A DNA stretch of 64,000 bases. Origin: Hymenobacter duratus. GTDB taxonomy: Bacteria > Bacteroidota > Bacteroidia > Cytophagales > Hymenobacteraceae. The stretch is from NCBI RefSeq assembly GCF_014698995.1, contig NZ_JACWZZ010000001.1:1818501-1882500 (forward strand), written 5' to 3'. Position 1 is the stretch's first letter. Each line of letters starts with the position of its first letter. The translations under genes were made by a program, and so were the position numbers. Shown here piece after piece: positions 50,530 through 58,638 of this stretch. The notes below the pieces were generated by a model. That model was not told the DNA's origin. It searched no databases and saw only the letters and a program-made list of their open reading frames with translations.

Positions 50530-53500
50530 ATGCGGAACACCTACTTCTTTTCGAGGCTGGCTCTGGTATTGAGTTGGCTTTTGGTCTGCGTGCTGCCTGG
50601 GGGCACGGCGTTGGCCCAGCCGACTGATGGCACGCGGCAACTGTACACTCTGCAGGGCCGCGTCACGGACGAGCGGGGGCAGGGCATACCCGGCACAACC
50701 GTGCTGCTGGGAGGTACTACCCTCGGCACGGCTACCAACACCGATGGCAACTACACGCTGCCCGTGCAAATGGCACCCGGCAGCTACACGCTCACCTTCT
50801 CTACTATTGGCTACCGCACCCAGACGCGGCCCCTCACGCTGGGCAGCAGCACGGCCGTCACTACGGATGTGGCCCTGACCGAGGCCCGGATGAACCTCGA
50901 TGATGTGGTGATTATCGGCTCCACCATCAGCGTAAACAAGCGTGAGCTGGGCAACTCCATCAGCACTGTAACGGCCCGCGACCTGGAGCAGACCGGCACG
51001 GGTGGCGCGCTCAATGCGCTGCAGGGTAAGCTGCCCGGCGCCCAGATTGTGCAGAACTCCGGCGACCCTTCTGGCTCCATGTCGGTGCGGCTGCGGGGTA
51101 TCCACTCGCTGCGCGGCTCCTCCGACCCGCTGTACGTCATCGACGGGGTGATTGTGAGCAACAACAGCACGAACGTGTCGCAGCTGGCAGCCGGGCCGGA
51201 TATCGGGTCGGCCAACGCCGGCCAGAACCGGCTGGCCGACCTCAACCCCAACGACATTGCCAGCATCAACGTCATCAACGGGGCCGCCGCCGCCGCGCAA
51301 TATGGCTCGCGGGCCAGCAACGGCGTGGTGCTCATCACCACGAAGCGTGGCACGGCGGGGGCGGCGCGGGTATCCGTGTACACCAGCTTCAACGTGAATG
51401 AGCTGCGCAAATCGGTGCCGGTGAACACTTACGGCAAGCAGTTCGGCTTTCCGGGCCTGCGCCTGTACACCATTGGCGCGCCCACTGCTCAGGAGTTGGC
51501 CAACAACCCCGGCACGACTACCACCGGCATCACGCGGGCCGGCGCTACGGCGCAGCTGGCCACCAACCTCGTGGACGTGACGCGCTACAACTATTTCGAT
51601 GAGATTTTCCGGACCGGCTACGGCACCGACAACGGCGCGTCTATTGCCGGCGGAGCCGAGCGGACGCAGTACTTAGTATCGGTGGGGTACCTGAAGAACC
51701 AAGGCATCATCGACGGCACGGACTTCACGCGCTACAACGTGCGGGCCCGGGTAGACCAGCGCCTGACGAACTGGGCGCGGGCCTCGGTGGGTGTGGCCTA
51801 CAACAACAGCTTCTCCAATGAGAAAGCCAACGGCAACGTGTTCTACAGCCCCATCAACTCCGTCAACATCACCAACAACATCTACGACATCACGCGGCGC
51901 GACGCCAGCGGCAACCTGCTGGCTGTGGAGCCCACCCGCGTCAACCCGCTGTCTACGGTAGAGGACATGAAGTTCACGCAGCGCATCAACCGCACCATCA
52001 GCGACCTGCAGGTGAATCTGACCCCGTTTAAAGGAGTGTCGCTCGACTACATTCTGGGCGTGGATACCTACTCGCAGGCGGGCCAAAACTACATTCGGCC
52101 CTACCCATACCAGGCCACGGCCGGCCTGCCGCTGCAGCGCTACCCCAACGGCTTCGCGGCCAACGCCAACAACAACGTGCTGCAGCTGAACTCCGACGTG
52201 AACCTGGGCTACGAGCGGCAGTTCACCGAGAACATCAAAATGACCCTGCTGGCCGGCTACAGCTACCAGTATCTGCGCGGCGAGTTGGTGCGTACGCAGG
52301 GCCAGGGGCAGGCTCCGTTTATATCTACCGTAAGTGGCTCCTCCAGTACCACGGTGGCTTCCGGCTACGACCTGGACCAGTTTGATTTGAGCGGGATTTT
52401 CGCGCAGGCCACGTTCGGCTTCCGCAACCTGGCCTTCCTGACGGGCGCCATCCGCCGCGACCGGTCCTCGAAGTTCTCTGACTCCGAAACCAACCAGTAC
52501 TATCCTAAAGTGAGCGGCTCACTGGTGCTCTCGGACCTGGATTTCTGGAAGAATGCGGGTTACGCCAAAGCCTTCAACTCGCTGAAGCTGCGGGCCAGCT
52601 ACGGCGAGGCCGGCGGGCTGACGGCTATTAATTCGTATGACCGGTTTTATCAGTTTACGCCGGTGGCCTTCCAGGGGCGCGCTACCTTTTTGCCGGGTGC
52701 CCGCCTGGCCAACCCGCGGGTACGGCCTGAACGCGTAGCCGAGCTGGAAGTAGGAGCCGACCTGGGTTTCCTGAACGACCGGATTGGGCTGGGCGTCACG
52801 TTCTACGACCAGAACACCAAAGACCTGGTAGTAGACCGGCAGATTGCCCCGTCGCGCGGCGGCTCGTCGATTGTGGAAAACGTGGCCCGGCTCACCAACA
52901 AAGGCGTGGAGGTACAGCTGAGCGTGGTGCCGGTCCGCACGGCCAGCTTTAGCTGGGATTTCACTGCCATTTTCAGCCGCAACCGCAACAAGATTGTGGA
53001 TCTGGTAGGCTCGTCGGCCGCCCTGATTGACAACGTGACCGGGGCGCCCGTGTACCTGATCAACGGGCAGCCGGCGGGCGTGTTCTACGGCTCGGCCTAC
53101 GCCCGCAACCCCGACGGCTCTTTGCTGCTCACGCCGCAGGGCTTCCCGCAGGATGAGCGCACCACCGGGCAGAGCACCGGCGCCGTAAACTTCACGCCCG
53201 CCCGCAACGCCGACGGCCAGCCCAGCTACGCCCAAGGCACCAGCATTGCCAACGTGGTTATCGGCAACCCCAACCCCGACTGGACCGGCTCGTTCACGAC
53301 CAGCTTCACCTACAAAAGACTTTCGCTACGGGTACTGCTGGATGCCGTGCAGGGCGTGGACGTGTTCAATGCTGACTACCGCACCCGCCAAGGCGTAGGC
53401 CTCGGCGACCTGGCGGAGAAAGAGTTGAAAGGCGAGCTGCCGCGCGGCTACATCTTTGCCGTGTACAACACCCAGGAGTTTCGGGTAGATGATGGCTCGT

Positions 53501-53730
53501 TCGTGAAGCTGCGCGAAACGGCCCTGAGCTACACGCTGCCCACGTTCAGCAAGTTCATCAGCAACCTGAACGTGTCATTGATTGGGCGCAACCTGTATTC
53601 GTGGGACGACTACAAGGGCTTCGACCCGGAAACCAGCGCGGGCGGCTCTTCCGACCTGCTGCGCGCCATCGACTTCGGCAACGTGCCGATTCCGCGCACC
53701 TACCAGGTTCGGCTGGCGGCCACCTTCTAG
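50530..53730 (+). CDS. SusC/RagA-type TonB-dependent outer-membrane transporter (second)
   Basis: 1066 residues from the ATG at 50530, with signal peptide ending GTALAQ. CarboxypepD-reg-like domain (LQGRVTDERGQGIPGTTVLLGG), plug (LDDVVIIGSTIS; LNALQGKLPGAQIVQNSGDP; PLYVIDGVIV), 22-strand barrel ending RTYQVRLAATF. Differs from the first SusC in plug loops, so the ligand differs. Its SusD is 34 nt downstream. It lies between nagB-LmbE and the HGSNAT-like gene, so N-acetylated amino sugars are the leading guess for the ligand. Confidence 0.96.
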   Translation: MRNTYFFSRLALVLSWLLVCVLPGGTALAQPTDGTRQLYTLQGRVTDERGQGIPGTTVLLGGTTLGTATNTDGNYTLPVQMAPGSYTLTFSTIGYRTQTRPLTLGSSTAVTTDVALTEARMNLDDVVIIGSTISVNKRELGNSISTVTARDLEQTGTGGALNALQGKLPGAQIVQNSGDPSGSMSVRLRGIHSLRGSSDPLYVIDGVIVSNNSTNVSQLAAGPDIGSANAGQNRLADLNPNDIASINVINGAAAAAQYGSRASNGVVLITTKRGTAGAARVSVYTSFNVNELRKSVPVNTYGKQFGFPGLRLYTIGAPTAQELANNPGTTTTGITRAGATAQLATNLVDVTRYNYFDEIFRTGYGTDNGASIAGGAERTQYLVSVGYLKNQGIIDGTDFTRYNVRARVDQRLTNWARASVGVAYNNSFSNEKANGNVFYSPINSVNITNNIYDITRRDASGNLLAVEPTRVNPLSTVEDMKFTQRINRTISDLQVNLTPFKGVSLDYILGVDTYSQAGQNYIRPYPYQATAGLPLQRYPNGFAANANNNVLQLNSDVNLGYERQFTENIKMTLLAGYSYQYLRGELVRTQGQGQAPFISTVSGSSSTTVASGYDLDQFDLSGIFAQATFGFRNLAFLTGAIRRDRSSKFSDSETNQYYPKVSGSLVLSDLDFWKNAGYAKAFNSLKLRASYGEAGGLTAINSYDRFYQFTPVAFQGRATFLPGARLANPRVRPERVAELEVGADLGFLNDRIGLGVTFYDQNTKDLVVDRQIAPSRGGSSIVENVARLTNKGVEVQLSVVPVRTASFSWDFTAIFSRNRNKIVDLVGSSAALIDNVTGAPVYLINGQPAGVFYGSAYARNPDGSLLLTPQGFPQDERTTGQSTGAVNFTPARNADGQPSYAQGTSIANVVIGNPNPDWTGSFTTSFTYKRLSLRVLLDAVQGVDVFNADYRTRQGVGLGDLAEKELKGELPRGYIFAVYNTQEFRVDDGSFVKLRETALSYTLPTFSKFISNLNVSLIGRNLYSWDDYKGFDPETSAGGSSDLLRAIDFGNVPIPRTYQVRLAATF

Positions 53731-53764
53731 CCGCCTGGGTTTCCACTTTACTTCGCTTTTCGCC

Positions 53765-55081
53765 ATGAAAAAGATACTGCTATTACTGGCTGCTCTGTCG
53801 CTCACGATGGGCAGCTGCGACAAGGAATACCTCAACCCCAGCACCGCCAGCGACGTGCAGGTGCTCACCAATTCCGACGGCCTGATTACGGTGTGCAACG
53901 GCCTGCAGTCCCGCTTCACTACGGGCGGCGCGCTGAGCCCGCTCTACAACACGGTGGCGGCCGGGGGCCTGAGCACCCGCGAGCTGACGGTGATTAACGT
54001 CGGCAACATTGAGGAGTTCAACATCAGCCTCGGGGCCGGCAACGTCACGAACCTCAACGGGGTGGTTCGCAACCTCTGGACCCAATGCCAGCTGGTGCGC
54101 GCCAACGCCGACCTGGTGCTGGCCAACGCCGGCAACGCCGCCGACCCAGGCACCCGCAGCGGGATCATAGCCTACGCCAGCATCTTCCGGGCCTTGGCGC
54201 TGGGCACGCTGGCGCAATATTTCCAGCAGGTCCCGATTGCCACCCAAACCAACGCCCCATTCGTGGACCGCATACAAGTGTTGCAGTCGGCCGTGACGCA
54301 GCTGGAAGCCGCTGCCACGCAGCTGGCGTCCGCGCCCGTTTCGGCTGACTTCAACAGCAAGATTATTGGCGGCATCAACCTGCCCAACACGGTGCAGGCC
54401 CTGATTGCGCGCTATAGCCTGATGGCCGGCGACTATGACAAGGCAATTGCGGCGGCCGGCCGTGTGGACCTGGCCAGCCGGTCGGTTTTGGTGTTTGACG
54501 ATCTGGCGCGCAATCCGCTGTTTGAAGTGGCGTTCGGCAACCGCAACGTGTTTGAGCCTACCGACGTGAACCTGGGCCTGACCGGCGCACTGGCCCCCGA
54601 AGCCGGCGACCGGCGCATTCCGTTCTACACCCGCGCCAACCCGACGGCTACCCAGAACCGCGGCACCGGTTTCTATACGGCCAGTGCCGCGCCCATTCCG
54701 GTGTATGTAGCCGGCGAAATGCTGCTGATCCGGGCTGAGGCTTACGCCCGTAAAAGCGACCTGCCCAACGCCGTAACGGAGCTGAACCGGGTGCGCACGA
54801 GTACGACAACGGCCGTGCTGGCCAACAACTTGCCTGTCGCGCCTCCCGGCGCTGGCCTGGCCCCTTACAGTGGGGCTCTTACCCAGGATGCTATTCTGCT
54901 CGACATTTACCGCAACCGCCAAGTGGAGCTGGCCTTCCAAGGGTTCCGGCTTGCTGACAGCCGCCGGTTCAACCGGCCCGGGCCCGGGGGCGCCGGCGCG
55001 GAGCGCAACCGCAATTTCTATCCGTATCCGCGGGTGGAACGCGAAAACAACACGGCTACGCCCGAAGACCCGGTGATTTAG
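53765..55081 (+). CDS. SusD/RagB-like outer-membrane lipoprotein (second)
   Basis: 438 residues from the ATG at 53765; lipobox TMGSC. RagB/SusD features: helical repeats (LWTQCQLVRANADLVL; YASIFRALALGTLAQYFQQVP), AEMLLIRAEAYARKSDL with the TPR-like helix, LNRVR, then DIYRNRQVELAFQGFRLADSRRF near the end. Shorter than the first SusD. Forms the ligand-binding lid with the adjacent SusC. A terminator follows. Confidence 0.95.
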   Translation: MKKILLLLAALSLTMGSCDKEYLNPSTASDVQVLTNSDGLITVCNGLQSRFTTGGALSPLYNTVAAGGLSTRELTVINVGNIEEFNISLGAGNVTNLNGVVRNLWTQCQLVRANADLVLANAGNAADPGTRSGIIAYASIFRALALGTLAQYFQQVPIATQTNAPFVDRIQVLQSAVTQLEAAATQLASAPVSADFNSKIIGGINLPNTVQALIARYSLMAGDYDKAIAAAGRVDLASRSVLVFDDLARNPLFEVAFGNRNVFEPTDVNLGLTGALAPEAGDRRIPFYTRANPTATQNRGTGFYTASAAPIPVYVAGEMLLIRAEAYARKSDLPNAVTELNRVRTSTTTAVLANNLPVAPPGAGLAPYSGALTQDAILLDIYRNRQVELAFQGFRLADSRRFNRPGPGGAGAERNRNFYPYPRVERENNTATPEDPVI

Positions 55082-55096
55082 AAGCAACGGCCGAAT

Positions 55097-55139
55097 AACA
55101 GAACTTCCTCTTCCCGTTTCGGGGAGAGGAAGTTCTGTT
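55097..55139. terminator. Terminator of the second SusCD unit
   Basis: 20-bp stem from AACAGAACTTCC, three-base loop, T-rich end. It precedes the acyltransferase ATG, which therefore probably has its own promoter. Confidence 0.88.
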
Positions 55140-55212
55140 TATGGGTGCCCGCGTGGGGGAGAAATGTAGTAAGTTGCCAGTCCCAGTTGCTCGTTTTTCC
55201 ACTGGTTCCGCC

Positions 55213-56379
55213 ATGCAAACCACTACCCAAGCTGCCATAGAAACCACCGGTGCCGTGCCGCTGGCCGAGGCGTCGCAGCCAGCCCGCCTGATTTCGCTCG
55301 ACGTATTCCGGGGCCTCACCGTCATGGCCATGATTCTGGTGAACAACCCCGGCGACTGGGGCCACATCTACGCGCCGCTGGAGCACGCGCACTGGCACGG
55401 CTGCACGCCCACTGACCTGATTTTCCCGTTTTTCCTATTCATTGTGGGCGTGAGCATCGTGTATGCGCTGGACGGCGCGCGGCGGCAGCCCGAAACCCAC
55501 GGCCGCACGATGGTGCGAATCCTGAAACGGTCGGCCATCCTGTTTGGGTTGGGGTTGCTGGGGGCGCTGTATCCGAAGTTCGAGTTCGAAACGGTGCGGA
55601 TTCCGGGGGTTCTGGCGCGTATTTCATGGGTGTTTCTAGTGTGCGGGGTGCTGTTTCTGAAAACCACGCGGCGGCAGCAGATCGGGCTGCTGGCCTTTAT
55701 TCTGATACTCTACAACGTGCTGTTGCAAGTGGTGCCGGTGCCTGGCTACGGCCCCGCCAACCTGGAGGCCGCCACCAACCTCGGCGCCTGGCTGGATCGG
55801 CTGGTGTTCACCGAAAACCACCTCTGGAAAAGCAGCCGTACCTGGGACCCCGAAGGTCTGCTCGGCACGCTGCCCGCCGTCGGCACCGGTTTGCTCGGGA
55901 TGCTGACGGGCCAGTGGCTACGCCGCAAAGACATGGAGCCAGCCACCCGCGTGGCGTGGCTGTTTGTGGCGGGCGGCGCGGCCGTGCTGCTGGGCCTGAT
56001 CTGGAACGGCTGGTTTCCCATCAACAAAAGCCTCTGGACCAGCTCCTACGTGCTCTACACCGGCGGCCTGGCCATGATGGCCCTGGCGGCCCTCTACTGG
56101 CTCTGCGACGTGCAGAACTACCGCGGCTGGTGGACCAAGCCGGCCCTGGCTTACGGCGTGAATGCCATCACCGTGTTCTTCCTGTCGGCCATCGTCTCCA
56201 AAACCCTCAATCTGATCAAAGTCGGCGACGTGACGTTGCGCGCCTGGCTTTACAACACGTTTTTCACGCCCTACTTCAGCCCCGTCAACGCCTCGCTGGC
56301 CGGCGCGCTGGTGTGCGTGCTGATTTGGCTGGGCGTGCTGTGGGTGATGTACAAAAAGGGCGTAATTATTAAGGTATGA
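55213..56379 (+). CDS. HGSNAT/DUF5009-like membrane acyltransferase
   Basis: 388 residues from the ATG at 55213. After a soluble start, LISLDVFRGLTVMAMILVNNPG and HAHWHGCTPTDLIFPFFLFIVGVSIVYAL match the heparan-alpha-glucosaminide N-acetyltransferase and DUF5009 family. About ten transmembrane helices follow, ending VCVLIWLGVLWVMYKKG. In the eukaryotic enzyme acetyl groups cross the membrane to glucosamine ends. In bacteria the role is unproven; nearby NagB-LmbE, GH3 and SusCD support an amino-sugar substrate. The gene faces a dispersed repeat at 56387. Confidence 0.9.
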   Translation: MQTTTQAAIETTGAVPLAEASQPARLISLDVFRGLTVMAMILVNNPGDWGHIYAPLEHAHWHGCTPTDLIFPFFLFIVGVSIVYALDGARRQPETHGRTMVRILKRSAILFGLGLLGALYPKFEFETVRIPGVLARISWVFLVCGVLFLKTTRRQQIGLLAFILILYNVLLQVVPVPGYGPANLEAATNLGAWLDRLVFTENHLWKSSRTWDPEGLLGTLPAVGTGLLGMLTGQWLRRKDMEPATRVAWLFVAGGAAVLLGLIWNGWFPINKSLWTSSYVLYTGGLAMMALAALYWLCDVQNYRGWWTKPALAYGVNAITVFFLSAIVSKTLNLIKVGDVTLRAWLYNTFFTPYFSPVNASLAGALVCVLIWLGVLWVMYKKGVIIKV

Positions 56380-56386
56380 TAAAAAA

Positions 56387-56498
56387 AAGTCTGTCATCCT
56401 GAGCGGAGCGAAGGACCTTGTCACGTTAGAACGATCGATGCTACAACGACTCGTTCAGACGTGATAAGGTCCTTCGCTCCGCTCAGGATGACAGACTT
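56387..56498. repeat. Dispersed inverted repeat between convergent genes, copy 2
   Basis: 40-bp arms with one mismatch and a 32-bp spacer. The arm has GTCATCCTGAGCGGAGCG and AAGGACCTT, as in copy 1 at 7735-7819, extended by AAGTCT outside. It lies between the converging acyltransferase and acyl-CoA synthetase genes. Confidence 0.92.
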
Positions 56499-56510
56499 TG
56501 CGGGCAGCTC

Positions 56511-58139
56511 CTATCCTGGAAACGAATACCCCGCGAAGTCTTGGCGGAGCTTGGTTTTGAGGAGCTTGCCGGTGGCGGTGTGTGGGAGTTCGGTCACGAA
56601 TTCCACAGCTTCCGGAATCCACCAGCGGGCCACTTTGCCGTCGTAGAAGGCCAGTAGTTCCTGGGCTGTGATGGTGGCTTCGGGCTTGCGTACTACTACC
56701 AGTAACGGCCGCTCGCTCCATTTGGGGTGGGGCACGCCGATGACGGCCGCCTCGGCAATGTGCGGGTGCCCGATGGCCAGGTTCTCCAGCTCGATACTCG
56801 AAATCCACTCGCCGCCCGACTTGATGACGTCCTTGCTGCGGTCGGTGATTTGCATGAAGCCGTTGGGGTCGATGGTGGCCACGTCGCCGGTGCGGAACCA
56901 GCCGCTGGCGGTCAGCTCGCCGGGGTGCGCGGCGCGGAAGTACTCGGCCACGATGAACGGGCCGCGCACCAGCAAGTCGCCGAATGCCACGCCGTCGTGG
57001 GGGAGGGGCTGGCCGGCATCGTCCACAATCTTCATATCGACGCCGAAAATGGCGCGGCCTTGCTTGGTCTGGATGGCAAACTGCTCATCGGGGCTGAGGA
57101 TGAGTTGCTGGGTTTTGAGAGTGCAGACCGTGCCCAGCGGCGAGGTTTCGCTCATGCCCCAGGCATGCCGGATTTCCACGCCCAACTCTTCATCAAACGC
57201 CTTGAGCAGGGCCGGCGGGCAGGACGCGCCACCTACAATCATGCGCCGCAGCGTGGTGAACTGTAGGTTTTTCTCGCGCATAAACGTCAGCAGGCCGAAC
57301 CAGATGGTAGGCACGCCGGCCGTGAAGGTCACGCCTTCCGTCTCGTAGAGTTCGTAGAGGCTGGCCGCGTCGAGGCCGGGGCCGGGTAGCACCAGCTTGC
57401 AGCCGTTGAGCGGCGCCACGTACGGAATGCCCCAGGCGTTGACGTGGAACATGGGCACCACCGGCAGCACCGTGTCGCGGGCCGAGCAGTTGAAGCAGTC
57501 AGGCAGGGAGGCGGCGTAGCTGTGCAGCAGCGTGGAGCGGTGCGAGTAAAGCACGCCCTTGGGCTGGTCGGTGGTGCCGGAAGTGTAGCACAGCGAAGAA
57601 GCCGTATTCTCGTCGAAATAAGGCCACGCGTACTCGTCGTTTTCGGTGGCCAGCAGGTCTTCGTAGCAGCGCAGGTCGGGGAGGCTGGTGGCTTCGGGCA
57701 TGTGGGCCCGGTCGGTCAGCAGCACCCAGCTTTCCACTTTCGGGCAGTTGATGGCCAACTTTTCTACCAGCGGCAGGAAGGTGAGGTCGAAGAACATCAG
57801 CCGGTCTTCGGCGTGGTTGATGATGTAGACCAGCTGCTCGAAAAACAGGCGCGGGTTGATGGTGTGGCACACGGCGGCGCTGCCCGACACGGCGTAGTAC
57901 AGCTCCAGGTGGCGGTGCGTGTTCCAGGCCAGCGTGCCCACCCGGTCGCCGCGCTGGATGCCCAGGCGGGCCAGCGCGTGGGCCAGCTGCCGGCTGCGCG
58001 TGCCCAGGCCGGCGTAGGTGTAGCGGTGCATGCCGCCCTCGGCCAGCCGGCTCACGATTTCGGTGTCAGCGTGCCACTTTTCGGCGTGTTCGAGGAGGCC
58101 AGCGATACGCAGCGGCTCCTGCATCATGAGTCCTAGCAT
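56511..58139 (-). CDS. Fatty-acyl-CoA synthetase (AMP-binding, FadD type)
   Basis: 542 residues. AMP-binding signatures: [55 protein letters not shown], and the C-terminal Lys motif [12 protein letters not shown]. The TTDQPKG variation of TTGxPKG is conservative. This group activates fatty acids to acyl-CoA in the cytoplasm. The substrate chain length is not clear. Start at the ATG at 58139; an internal Met four codons later is equally possible. No operon partner; a GxxExxY unit lies 16 nt upstream. Confidence 0.94.
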   Translation of the reverse strand: MLGLMMQEPLRIAGLLEHAEKWHADTEIVSRLAEGGMHRYTYAGLGTRSRQLAHALARLGIQRGDRVGTLAWNTHRHLELYYAVSGSAAVCHTINPRLFFEQLVYIINHAEDRLMFFDLTFLPLVEKLAINCPKVESWVLLTDRAHMPEATSLPDLRCYEDLLATENDEYAWPYFDENTASSLCYTSGTTDQPKGVLYSHRSTLLHSYAASLPDCFNCSARDTVLPVVPMFHVNAWGIPYVAPLNGCKLVLPGPGLDAASLYELYETEGVTFTAGVPTIWFGLLTFMREKNLQFTTLRRMIVGGASCPPALLKAFDEELGVEIRHAWGMSETSPLGTVCTLKTQQLILSPDEQFAIQTKQGRAIFGVDMKIVDDAGQPLPHDGVAFGDLLVRGPFIVAEYFRAAHPGELTASGWFRTGDVATIDPNGFMQITDRSKDVIKSGGEWISSIELENLAIGHPHIAEAAVIGVPHPKWSERPLLVVVRKPEATITAQELLAFYDGKVARWWIPEAVEFVTELPHTATGKLLKTKLRQDFAGYSFPG

Positions 58140-58154
58140 ACTTCAAGCTACGGG

Positions 58155-58636
58155 TTTTCTCGCAGAGGTCCGCAGAGGCATGCGCAGAGGTAAAAGGGAG
58201 GACGTTCTTACAGGGTGTTGGCTATACGAATGATGCCGTCTTTAACGTGGGGGGTATTGAAGTTGATGAGCAGGCCCAGCTTGCGCTTTGAGAGCCGCAG
58301 ATAGGTTAGCAGTTGCTTATGATGCACATCGAGAAGTGCATCAACAGATTTGATTTCAACAATTACCTTGTCCTCCACCAACAAATCGAGGCGGAAGCCT
58401 ACCTCCAGCTTTACGCTGTCGTAATAAGCGGGCAAACCAACCTGCGTAGCAACCAGCAAGCCATTCTTGCGCAGCTCATGTGCCATAGCTGCCTCATACA
58501 CCGACTCCAAAAGTCCCGGTCCCAGCGCCGTGTGCACCTTAAAGGCCGCACCCCGCACCGCATATGAAACATCATTCTCGCTCATCTTTCCTCCTTTTAA
58601 CCTCTGCGCATCCCTCTGCGGACCTCTGCGAGAAAA
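58155..58636. mobile_element. Inverted-repeat unit carrying a GxxExxY gene
   Basis: Left arm from 58155 to about 58200 and right arm 58591-58636 are near-perfect complements: TTTTCTCGCAGAGG, TCCGCAGAGG and GCGCAGAGG in the same order, differing by about one substitution and one indel. They enclose one gene and nothing else, and the right arm ends two bases before the GH3 stop codon. The shape suggests a discrete 480-bp unit that inserted here. No transposase is present, so mobilisation would be in trans. Confidence 0.6.
58208..58585 (-). CDS. GxxExxY protein, PD-(D/E)XK-like
   Basis: 125 residues. The GxxExxY motif is at GLLESVYE (near 25-32). FRLDLLVEDKVIVEIKSVDALLDVHHKQLLTYLRLSK contains an Asp...Glu-x-Lys core typical of the PD-(D/E)XK nuclease-like family. 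C-terminus LGLLINFNTPHVKDGIIRIAN. Family members are small and widespread, with no proven activity known to me. The gene is enclosed by inverted repeats only 6-7 bp from its ends. Codon use is more AT-rich than neighbours, consistent with separate origin. Confidence 0.93.
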   Translation of the reverse strand: MSENDVSYAVRGAAFKVHTALGPGLLESVYEAAMAHELRKNGLLVATQVGLPAYYDSVKLEVGFRLDLLVEDKVIVEIKSVDALLDVHHKQLLTYLRLSKRKLGLLINFNTPHVKDGIIRIANTL

Positions 58637-58638
58637 CT

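Noticed and set aside
53783-55087. 434-codon minus-strand frame opposite susD
   Set aside because: Shadow of a recognised SusD with lipobox; no independent support.
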